DNA from: Lepidurus packardi
Taxonomy: Eukaryota; Arthropoda; Branchiopoda; Notostraca; Triopsidae
Length of the DNA stretch: 64,000 nucleotides
Assembly (NCBI GenBank): GCA_023053545.1
Contig: JAKZAN010000002.1
Coordinates: forward strand, 6,878,790-6,942,789
Direction of reading: 5' to 3'
Shown piece by piece: positions 28,901 to 39,277 of this stretch; position 1 is the stretch's first letter, and each line of letters opens with the position of its first letter. A model generated the notes under the pieces. The model made no database searches. It saw only the letters and a program-made list of their open reading frames with translations, and had not been told where the DNA came from. The position numbers and the translations under genes are program-made.

Positions 28901-29240
28901 GCTGGACAGTGAACAACTTATACGAAAACCTTTTCTTCAAAGCTTTCGCCCGGGAAACTAGAGCAAGACTTGCCCTTCTTTTCGCCACGATTTGAACTCA
29001 CATTATTCAACACGTGGATTTTCATATTTCCGAACAAGTGCGTTTCTACTTAGTAACTACTCGGCTAAGAAAAAGACCCCTCAATAACTGTGTGATTCAA
29101 TCTCAATTCCTCTCCGCAAAAGTGTCAAGTGCGACCCCAAACTCGTGGTCTCCCCGAAATCTTCCAAGAGGCTTAAACTTAAATGTGTCATTTCAGTCTG
29201 AGGAATTACCCTTTTTCGGCCTTAGAACACCTTTAACATG
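28878..29240 (+). other. Candidate 5' untranslated exon of ham copy 2
   Basis: The stretch from the initiator-like motif to a strong donor, ATG|GTAAGC, at 29241. If joined to the acceptor at 34320, the leader would have 363 + 55 bases before the first in-frame ATG at 34376. The ATG abutting the donor would read into a stop shortly after splicing, and another short upstream frame begins near 29183, so translation could be dampened by upstream ORFs. Without transcript data the exon is only a hypothesis. Confidence 0.25.
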
Positions 29241-32200
29241 GTAAGCACCCTTAAATCAGCCTCCAAACTACTGTCATCCACCTCAGTTAACTTCCTCAAT
29301 CCTCGATCTAACCTTATCTCTGTCATTATCTCTGTCCTTTACGTCAAATGTCTGCATCTGAATTGAGTAGAACATAGAAGTAAACGAACACAGACCTGAA
29401 GAGGACTAAAAAAGAGCTGAATTCGCAGGCGTCCTTTGTACACCTATCGATGGAAAACAACAAAAAAAAACGACAAAAAGGCAGCTGGATATGTTGACAG
29501 ACTGTTAGTCATAAAGAGTGTACTCGCAATTAGGGAATGCTGCCTTAACGTAAAGCATGCATGTTAAGAAGGCTAATTAGGTTGCAGACGAACCTATCAT
29601 CATCATCAAAGTCTCATTTTCCCATCCAATGAGAATGTTGAGTCAACGCTTAACGAGAGGCCTTTTTTTGTAGCTTGTAACCAAAATTTCCAAATTGCTC
29701 AATTGCCCCCAAACAGGACCCAATACATGCCCCTCCCCCGAATGGATGTAAACATTAGAACCGATTTCAATTGCCTGGATCCTTACCTACCAGCTCACGT
29801 GTTAACAGTGCATTTACAGACACGCAATGCGTCTGCAAGCTTTCAAAATTTTGTTCCTTTCTTACGCTTCAGACGCATTACATAGGAAGGGTAAAAGGAT
29901 CGTAACATAAAGGTGAATACAAATCCCCTATGGATGCTCTTTTCCTTGAATGACGCAGCTTTTCAAGCCTGACTGACAGTTAACACACCCGCGTTGGGTT
30001 GCGTTCTATTTGTTATTTTCTTTAAATGCTAAGCAGTATCGAAGCAGGAACCCCCAAGTGTCCCTTTTCTTTCCCCTGTTCTTCCTCCATACTATTCCTC
30101 GTATGCCATATGTGGTCCGACAAGTACATAAAAGAGCCCCTCAATCTTCACCCACAGCTTTGGGGGTATAAAGTAAAAGCGAAAATGGCTCGAAGGTGTC
30201 ACAACTGGGTTTAGATCAAAACTCCACATTCTTAGAACAGCCTTAAAATAGACTACGAAAAACGGTCTAAAAAAGAACAGGAATCAGTTATACATGCTTT
30301 ATTGATGTATATAAAATCGTTCGTGTGTGCTAGTTACGCTGTAGTGCGTGCTGAAAGTGGCGGCAGGCCGCAATCTTCCTTTTATAAAAATTAATAAACA
30401 AATAGAAAAGGACAGAAAGGCTTCTCTCCCAATGCCCTAGATTGGATATTATGCATGCATCTATAAAAGGATACGGGTAAAGGATACGTGGCTGAGAAAG
30501 AAAAGTGTTTGAAACACCCCTAGAAAATGTAGGAGATGCAAAAATTGAAACTTTGGTTAAAGGCGTTGGATGAGAGAATCTTCCCTTAGAATCCACCCCA
30601 AATGTATCCTCCCCGCTTAGTTCAAGTTTTAGCCCAAGTTATTACCTTTTTGCCTGGGAAATTCTATGTTAAAGGAAAAGGGAAAACGAAAATTGGCCCA
30701 AGAAAAAAGAAGAAAAAGACCTTCCCAATGGCCGGCTTTAATTTACCGTTTCCTTCCTGAAAACTGGATCATCTCCCTGGACCCTCCACAAACGCCTTCG
30801 AAACGCATTCCCAAACCGGATTTCAAATTCCGCCCCGGGCAGAAACAGTTCTCAGAGAATCTGCCCTGGGTCTGTCCGAAAAATCCTTTCCCTGCAACCC
30901 GCTACCCTCCATTCTCCTTGATAAGATTCATAGATACACCTACTGTTTTGCTATAAATGAAGAGCCGTCCTCTTTTTTACAAACAAGCTTAAAAAAATCC
31001 CACAAGAACTCACAAAGTTCATGCTTAACTGCATATTCTACGCAAATTCAATGGAGTTTAGAACAATACAACTTAAACTTCTCTTTTAATCATTTTTAAT
31101 GCACGTTTCGAATACATTTTCTAATTAGTCCAAGCATTTAATTTTTTTAAACATTTTAGATGTACTTTTAAATGAATTCATTATGCATAAGAGAAATTTA
31201 ATTCCACAATGTTCACTTTTTCAGAAGCTCGAGTAATCTTTTCTTGACGTTGAGGGCTATTTACGTGCTTATTTTCCCCTACTGGGGGCAATTTGTGGGC
31301 TGTAAATTGGTACACACACTTTATCTGTGTCGCGTTTCTAGTTACCGTTGTTTCCTAGACTTGGAAGACGGTCCTCGTGGCGTTAGTTCGGATATGGGAT
31401 AAGAACGGAAAGAAAGGGAGAGAGAGAGTCGCACTTAATTGTGCATTTTATAGCGTATAGCTAATAACTCCTTGGATAAGATCATTCTAGGCTTGGCCAA
31501 CAATGAAAAAGATAAACGATGCTGACGACGAATGAGACATCCCAGGGATGGATGTGTCATTTGTAGACAAAAAAAAAAAAGATCCCATATGTGCACATCT
31601 TCAAACTTTTTCGGCTAAACATTCCTTTGGTAACTTTTGGGATACGTCGTCGTAAAGCATGCTAAGTTAAAGAACATATCCCATCAACTTGCATATCTAT
31701 AACTTGTAACCTCCCCCGAGCCACTCAAACTGGCCACTTCATACTGTTTTTTTAATAAGTTAAAAAAAAAGAAAGTAAAAAAAAAAAAAAAAATGCGTGG
31801 TCGTAAGGATAAGGATGCTTCTTGCTCCTTTCTTCATAAATATGCAGCGTAAAGATGGTAATGGTCGATTAGAGCATCTTCTTCGTCATGGGCGGTGGCC
31901 GCTGTGTCATTACTAGGCCATCCTTGCGAAGAGTATTTCATCTTTTTGTGGGCTTTTTTTTCTTGATTTTCTTTTCTTAGCCTTTGTTACAAAAAGGCTT
32001 ATTTGAAGCTCAGCTCGTAATCTCGCTCGCATGAGCTGGCTTGAACCCAACATTTTCAGCGAGGGTTATCTTCACCTCATCTTGACTCGATTTCTAATTC
32101 CAACAACAATCTTAACCTGATTCTTTTTCCTCTTCTCCTGCTTCGTCTTCAGACTTCTTACCCGACCTTTCACAGGTGTTGCTTCATTCCAGTCCACGTC

Positions 32201-34320
32201 CACGTCCACATCTACAATCTTTACATCCCAACTTGCTAAAGTATACAAGTGAAAGGGGTTTCTCGTCCACTCTATAAAGATGCGCTCAACCCAGATCCAA
32301 CAACACCGAATAAAAATAACAAAAAAAAACTAAGCAGGCGAGCGACTAACAAGTGAAGGAATAGAACCAATGTTTATAACAAGGTGGAGTCGATCGTCCT
32401 TACCCCCCAAAGCCAGTTTAACATGCGACGTTTCCGAAAGTGATGCAGTGATGCATCATCTCTTGTCCACTACAAAAAGTTACACTTTAGAAGAACTACA
32501 ACTTTTCAATTGCAACACCATTTACCATATTTTGTTTGCAATAAACTATTTGCACTGTATTCACAATTACTGCACACATTTCAACAGAGAATTAAGTTAA
32601 TCTCCTATGTTGTAATTTTGCAATTTAGTTGCAATTTCACATTTTTTATTATCGGCATGAAACGTTCCTAAAAAAAAAAAAAAAAAAAAAAAAAAAGTAG
32701 CAGTGTACATCCTGTTCGGGTTCGGGTAATTAATTTTTCAAACATCTGGATCAGCCATATTTAGTGTGCAGGCTCCGTTCAGACCTAGAACGAGCCAAAA
32801 CTAGACTCAAGTAAAACCAATTTTCCCCTCTGTCTTCGATGAAAAGGAAAGAAAATACTCATTCCGACCACGAAACCACTTCCTTTTTTTTCCTAAAGTG
32901 ATGCGGGTTCGCGTTGGGAAAATCTCCAGCCTGCAATACAAGAATCGTTATCCCAAGTTAATTTTGTACAAATAAGGCTCCTTTTATTAGCGAGTTTCCA
33001 GTCTGTAAACAATGCGCATTATCCCTTGTAAAACTAAAGAGGCACCGAAAGCTGAAATCACTGTGTGAATCTGAGGCAGTATCACAAGGACGTTCTTTGC
33101 TAATATCGTGCCGGTCTAGTGGCTTGGGGTTTTTGATGGCTCAGAGACACCAGCGATGAAGGTGAAAAGAAGACGAGGACCGTGTCTTTTGTTTCGCTCC
33201 TTTTTTTTCCTTTTTTCAATAGCACTCGAGTCGTAAGTGGCCATCCTCCATCCCTATAGCCTATATCTCGTTCCCGTTAGGACTTGAGCTCCCTTTAGTC
33301 AAGAGACCGAGGGAGGAAAAAGAAAACGAAAAAAACTGGGTCTAGTCTCTTGTATAATCAAGGCGCTAAAAGAAAAGTTGTACGGGCGGGATGCGGGACG
33401 CCCCTGGCGAGGGCGTGGACTGGTTCAATCATCAAGACGAGTTTTGACTCTTCTGACTAGCGAAACGCACATACCACTATTGTCAATACCGAAACAAAAA
33501 CAGACACGGCTTTTTCAACAGCTTCTTTTCTTTTTTTAATTACTATTACGTACGTATTGGATGGGAGCTCGTACGGCGATCTATATAGCCGAAAAAGAGA
33601 AAGCGACCAACCCCGATTTTCTGCGTTTTGATTGCTAAGATGAATGTGACTCGGCTCGCGATAACTTGACCTCCGACGTTTTTCCAACCCCGCTGATCCT
33701 CATTACCACTGAACTTTACCACTCTACCCCGCCCGTTCTCCGTTTTCACGGTTGACCCTGACAACCTGAATTGTTAGTAAAAGAGTAAGGAAAACAAGAC
33801 AAAATAATGAAGTACGTAAATACAAAAAACCCCAAGAAAATTAGTGAATCTCTTAAGGCCATCTTCGTGTAAGACGTGTCAGTGCAAGCCAGACTTGTAA
33901 AGCAAAAAAAAGTAGAGTTTTTTTCCTTAGGACTTCTGGGGTAAAGGTGAGCTGGATTTTTACCTTTTTCAGATGCAAACTGCGACCTTCAGTTTTATCA
34001 ACTGATCTCTTCCCCAAAGTAGTCACTGCGAACAAAAAGTGGATAGTTTTCAACAATTTAATACCGGCCAAGCTCTTATTTTTCATTTGCAACTTCCTTA
34101 GCTTTGTTCATGTGTCAACTTATTTGTTTTTTTAATATAATTTTCTTACACTACTTCGTGTACTTATTTCGTAATTTCTTCATTTAATTTGCGCCTTGTC
34201 TGAAAATTCATCGTTTAATTTGCGAAGTTTTCTTTTTTCATGCGTGAATTTCTTCATTTGTTTCCCGTGTTTGGTGAAGAAAAGAACAAGGAATAATTGT
34301 GAAATTCTTTCTTTTCCCAG
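29241..34320 (+). other. Upstream region or first intron of ham copy 2
   Basis: No zinc-finger or PR-domain exon could be found here, although copy 1 has several fingers before its linker. It ends in a strong acceptor (TTCTTTCTTTTCCCAG). Poly(A) tracts at 31777-31793 and 32670-32696 and a GC-richer patch with GGGCGTGG near 33375-33420 are the only other notable structures. Confidence 0.45.
32670..32696. repeat. Poly(A) tract, 27 bases
   Basis: Uninterrupted run of A within the presumed first intron of ham copy 2. A 17-base A run also occurs at 31777-31793. Confidence 0.9.
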
Positions 34321-35904
34321 ACTCGCAGTTACTTTCTGCTGTATTCAGCAGTTTAACCGCAGCAATAGCATCTCCATGACGAGCATCCCAGCCAAGTCTT
34401 CGAGTCAAAGTAGAACTAATCCGCGATTGACCTTACTCGGGCAGCGACTTGAGAATTTCCGGCTCCGCCACGCGAAATCTTCGCACCATCGTTCTCTCGA
34501 GCAGCCATACAGACTGTCCATGAAGGCTGAAGAGGTCCAGCAGCACCTGCACCTGCAGCATCTTCCCAACCGTCGCCCCCAAAACGCGCAGTGGTCGCCC
34601 CAGGAATTGCACATGGCCGGGCTCTACGCGTCGTTCCTGGCGGGTACGTTGCAAGGTGACACCTCGCCCAAGCAAGGATCCGTATACCCAGGGTCACTGG
34701 CGAGTACTCTCGGCTCATTCCAAGCCGGATTCCCTCATCCCGGTGGGCCGGTGGGGCTTATTCCTCCTCCCGTTGCCCCTCGGAGTCCTAATGAACACTT
34801 GGGTGTGGTCCCTCGACTGTGGCGCCAGCTGACCATCCAGGTGCCCAACCATCCCAATAACAGTGACCATGAAGACAACCATGATCATGATCATCACCAT
34901 CACCATCATCGAGATCGTGATGACTCAGTCGATATGGATATGCCTTACGATCTCTCTCGCCCGGGACCCGACCGACAGCCCCATCCGCACATGTCCCCTG
35001 CTGGGCGACCTCGACCTGGTCCCGGCGAATCTCCTACCCAGTCCGGCCACGCCCAACCGTTGGACTTGCGTCTAGACTCAAAGAAAAATGTCCAAGAAGA
35101 CGAGAATAGGAACTTGCTATTTCCGGCGAGTCCGAAAAGAAAGAGCAGGAGTCGGAGTCCTGATTCGCTGCCGACGTCGAGAAGTACCTCGGGTAGTCCC
35201 TGTCCGCTCTTAATTGCTTTCCCGGCATCGCCGATCTCGGGGTCGGTGTCAACGTCGGACTTGTGCTGGTACCCTAACGAGAAGCGTGGCAGCAGCACTG
35301 CTAATCGGCTGTACCACCTACCTCCCCCTTCTCCTTTGCCAAGCCAACAGGAGACGAACGTGACGAAGTCGGCGAGATCATCGGTAGACAATTCCCCGAA
35401 AACGGCGCCGTCTTCCTTGCATCCAGCCATGTTGGAAGCCATGTACCGTAGTATTGAGAAGATGCCTCGTTTGACGACTGTCTTCCCGGGCGGGCCATAC
35501 CCTCCCTCAAGCGGCGGGAGTGCTAACCAGGGCACGACTCGACCTTGCCCGCCATTGGTTTCGGCCGCCATGTTGGCGAGTCTGCGGAATGGCTCGGTGG
35601 AAGATTTCCGTCCAGCGTCGACTGAATCAAAGGACTCGGGTCACTCATCGAGCACGGCGGGGAGCCTGAAAAGCTACAAGCAGAGCAATAATGTCGTCAC
35701 TTCGGGCTCGGCGCATGCGCGGGACCGCTATTCGTGCAAATTCTGCGGCAAAGTCTTTCCACGTTCGGCCAACCTCACGCGCCATCTGCGAACGCATACC
35801 GGAGAGCAGCCTTACAAATGCAAGTACTGCGAACGCTCCTTTTCCATTTCCTCCAATTTGCAGCGGCACGTACGAAACATTCACAACAAGGAAAAACCCT
35901 TCCG
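34321..35904 (+). CDS. ham: ham copy 2, large exon
   Basis: Acceptor TTTTCCCAG at 34320, donor GTAAGT at 35905. Read in frame, A34321 is the third base of a codon, the same entry phase as the large exon of copy 1. The exon leaves with CG of a split Arg codon, also matching copy 1. GC content is clearly higher than in the flanks. Bases 34321-34375 would be untranslated if ATG34376 is the start. Confidence 0.85.
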
Positions 35905-38110
35905 GTAAGTCTTGGTTGTTGTTTTGTCTTAGCTAGTTTTTCCTTGAACGGCATCTCCCACGGAAATGAATGCCAGTGGCATGTTATGTTATTTCTAAGT
36001 CAGACAACTTATTTTTCCTTAATAAACTAGTTTTAACTAATTGTAACTATTCGTCACATTATTATTTCATTAATTGTGTCTTACTTTTTTAATTGCTTCT
36101 CTTATAATTGCTTTAAGTGTAATTGCATTTCTTGGTACTGTTTCACCAATTCCCTTTTTTTCTGAGTTATTACTAAGACCTTGGTAGATTTTTAAGGCGT
36201 AATATCTCAAGCTTCACTGAGCATCGCTGAACCTGCAGACACGGACCCTGTACTCCAAAACAATTTTAGAAACCATTAGCCAACTTTCAGGTCTGGCTAG
36301 CTCTGAAAGTGAAAGCAGACTTCTTCAGAATATTCATTACAGAAAAAAGAAAAAAAATCGGAACTTCCAATGCTAATTGAACTTTCAAACTACTCTGAAA
36401 ATCAAGAAATCAGTAATTCGAGAAGCCGATACCAGGAAAGCAGTTCAATTTTATCCGTTCCAGTAGAGCTCTCTTGGGTCAAAGTATAAATACTGTAAAT
36501 CTGCCAAAGATAACAAACTACGAAGCTGAGAACCCTTTAGTTATTCAAATTAGACCCAAAAAACTGTCGTAATACTTTCCGGACCCCTTGTAGTTCTACT
36601 GTCAGTAACAGAAGCTGTTATAAACAACTCGAGGCTTTTAAATATGACCCACGACAAACATTCCAATCTCTAAAACGAACAATTCCCTCATTCCAATTCG
36701 TGTTTTTGCTTTCATTTCCTTATAGAGAAGGAACCGCAGCGTCTAAAAACAAGAAAGAATTTTAAAGAAAAGAACAGTTTCCAGATTTGCTACTTTGTCC
36801 CCTTTCGCTTTTCTTACTTCAGAACCGGCTATCTGGTCAATTTAGTCTCCAAACTGTCCAAGATTTAATTCTCTATTAAAAGAGGAAGTTTCACTTTTTT
36901 CTCTCACTTTTACCGTTCAATACCGAGCCGTCACACTGTCTGTCTTTCTTCAAGACTGCACCAAACGAAACCTAATTTTTCGTTCAGCTTCCTTGGAGAA
37001 GCTGAGCATGAAATGTTACCCAAACTCCACTGCTGTTAAGAACATAAAAAGGACAATGGTTGGTCACCATTGCATGCAACATCGTCACCTTCTCCTATAT
37101 TCAGCGCCAGCTTCACATTATCCAGCAAAGAGACGGGAATTTTTTTTTAACAATCCTCACCAAATCAGCCAGGCTCAACACGCTCTTGTTTTTGCTTGGT
37201 TAACCAAACGCAAAAACTATACGCTCAGCATCTTTTTACCTCATACTACCCTTTACTATCCTTATTCGTTTTTTAATCTTATTTTCTAAGTTATATAGAA
37301 AGTACGCGACCTCGTTTCAGAAGGCATCAATCATTATATTTTCTTTTACTTTTTTTTATTTAAATCCTTTTCTTTTTCATTTTCTTTTCATTTTATTCTA
37401 CTCAATTTGGTATTATTTTTTTCCTAGTTTAATTTCAAGTTATATTTCTATTTCTCATTTTTCTATGCAGATGTCCGTTATGTGATCGGTGCTTTGGTCA
37501 GCAAACCAATTTGGATCGCCATCTCAAGAAGCATGAGTCAGACGGCCCCACGATCTTGGATGAAGACCGCAAACGTTTTGGCCGCCAATCAAGCGCCCTA
37601 TCTAGCAGCCATTATTCCATCGCGCACGAGCAGCATTTTAATAAACAACGGACGTCAGCGTGTTTCCCATTCGTTCGTTCTGCGTCTTTACCGGTGCCAT
37701 CTGCCTCGCCTGATGCCGAAATCCTCTCATCTTCCAGCTCTCCATCCTTACATGAAGCCGACATGGAAGCCGACGAAGACCTCTTGGTAGTCCGCCCCTT
37801 TTCCCTCAATCTCTCGGCAGAAAACCTCCGTGCTGCTGTTTGCACACCCAAAGACGACATTGAAGCAAAAGAAGAGCTCGAAGATGAAGAAAGCGACGCA
37901 GAAATGACGCTGGATAGCGACAAAAACGAGAAGGAAACCTTGAAAGAGACCCACGAAGCGATAATGACTTTAGTAACAGTTCCTAAAGTTGAAGTAGTGA
38001 ACAAAGTGTCTTACGAATTGACCATTCATGCTGCGACTAGCAATAACGCAGACCCAGAGTCGCCGGTCCCTGTTTCAACTGTTGAGCCGAGTGAGAAGAT
38101 TTCCACTTGA
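34376..38110 (+). CDS. ham: Hamlet/MECOM/PRDM16-class zinc-finger protein, copy 2 (C-terminal fingers only)
   Basis: Coding exons 34376-35904 and 37471-38110 give 722 residues if translation starts at ATG34376, the first ATG after the acceptor at 34320. The reading frame is also open further 5', so an upstream coding exon cannot be excluded. Visible parts are an N-terminal linker, a His-rich run (residues ~163-180), PYDLS (34943-34957) and PLDLR (35057-35071) as CtBP-type sites, [11 protein letters not shown], fingers 8-9 (first Cys at residue 454), and finger 10 completed by the second exon. The 60-residue finger 8-9 block is identical to copy 1. Fingers 1-7 and the [11 protein letters not shown] tail motif are absent; the tail is Ser- and acid-rich. 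Probably a nuclear DNA-binding corepressor-recruiting factor, comparable in plan to short EVI1-type products lacking N-terminal modules. Family is secure; the start is uncertain. Confidence 0.88.
35905..37470 (+). other. Intron of ham copy 2 (1,566 bp)
   Basis: GTAAGT donor and an acceptor in TTTTCTATGCAG, with a long T-rich tract before it. It splits the Arg codon of KPFR exactly as in copy 1. I see no other feature within it. Confidence 0.92.
37471..38110 (+). CDS. ham: ham copy 2, last coding exon
   Basis: Begins A|TGT CCG, completing CG|A for Arg, and supplies the C2 and H2 residues of finger 10 ([20 protein letters not shown]). The following tail is rich in Ser, Asp and Glu and ends PSEKIST before TGA. 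It does not resemble the tail of copy 1 beyond the finger. Confidence 0.9.
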
Positions 38111-39277
38111 GATTTCAATCGAACGTCGTTTGTTGTCACCGTTCCTGTTATATAACTTTCAGCCTAAAAACTGACTTCGGTTCCTAAATGATTACAGGTT
38201 TTGAAAAGGTTTCGATTAATCAGCTTTTTAACAATGGTTCAAAACATTATGGAAGTGAAAAAAAGTTCAACTACGTGTTTAAGCCAACGAAAGAAAACTT
38301 ATTGACCTGACTTTGTGGAGCGAGAGATACGTATATATACTATAATTTTTTTTTTGCAAATCAAATTTTCGCAATCGGGATTTTTCTGGGATCTACATGA
38401 AGGGAAAAGGAATGTTATAGCATTTAAGACAACGTTATCGAGGTATACTGATTTGATTTACTGTGAGTCTGTTCAGTGCGCCATGTCTTTTTATGTGCTT
38501 CATAAAAAAAGACGTTATTGTTGTGTTGCTACCAAAGTAAATGTGAAAAAGTCCGTCCTCCCAAGGTACAAAGAGTAGCAGCAATTCGAATTGTTAACGA
38601 AAACAGTGTTACCTTTCCTAGCTCCAATTTCTTAAGCAAAACTGGCTAGAATTTCCACATTACTCTTAGCTCTTTGGGTCTTAGGACAAAAAAAGGTGAA
38701 AAGTTTGGAGGAAATCTAAACTTCACTATGGATTTGGGAACAAGGGGTTTTCCTACTTATAAGCTATTGTTGTAATTGTAACCCCTTTCATTCCATACCT
38801 AATCAGCACCTGCCCTAGTTTGCATACGTGGGCTTATTTTTTTAGAAAAGATCACACATATGGTGTAACGGATACCTTAATTTCATAATAAAAAGTCGTT
38901 CGAGATGGTAAAAACCTGGAGGTTTTCTTAGCTTTGACACTTGAAAATAGACAATTCACACTTGACACTTCATTCAATTTGTGTCGATTATGCCATCTAG
39001 TGACAGAAAAGATAGTGATTGTTTTAGGCGGAAAGCATTTGTGAACGCTGGAATTAATGTTAAGTGAAGAGGCACGCTTTTTACCTTATTCGCAAAAGAG
39101 TTACATTATTTTCAACAAAATAAATCTAATATTAATGAAACTAAAATCTACTTACCATATGCGGGTTCATAAATGAGATTTTCCAATTACTCGCAATGGA
39201 AACGTTTATAATTAACGTTAAGTACTGTCACACAGAACTAGACTATTTTTTAAAGAAATGTCGCACTCTTATATTAC
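38111..39277 (+). other. 3' UTR and flank of ham copy 2
   Basis: A candidate poly(A) signal AATAAA occurs at 38887-38892 and another AATAAA near 39118-39123, both before the transposon. No further gene is seen. Confidence 0.5.

Noticed and set aside
33360..33420. GC-rich patch with GGGCGTGG as a promoter for ham copy 2
   Set aside because: No initiator or donor follows it in a sensible place; the 28.7-29.2 kb region fits better. It may still be an enhancer.
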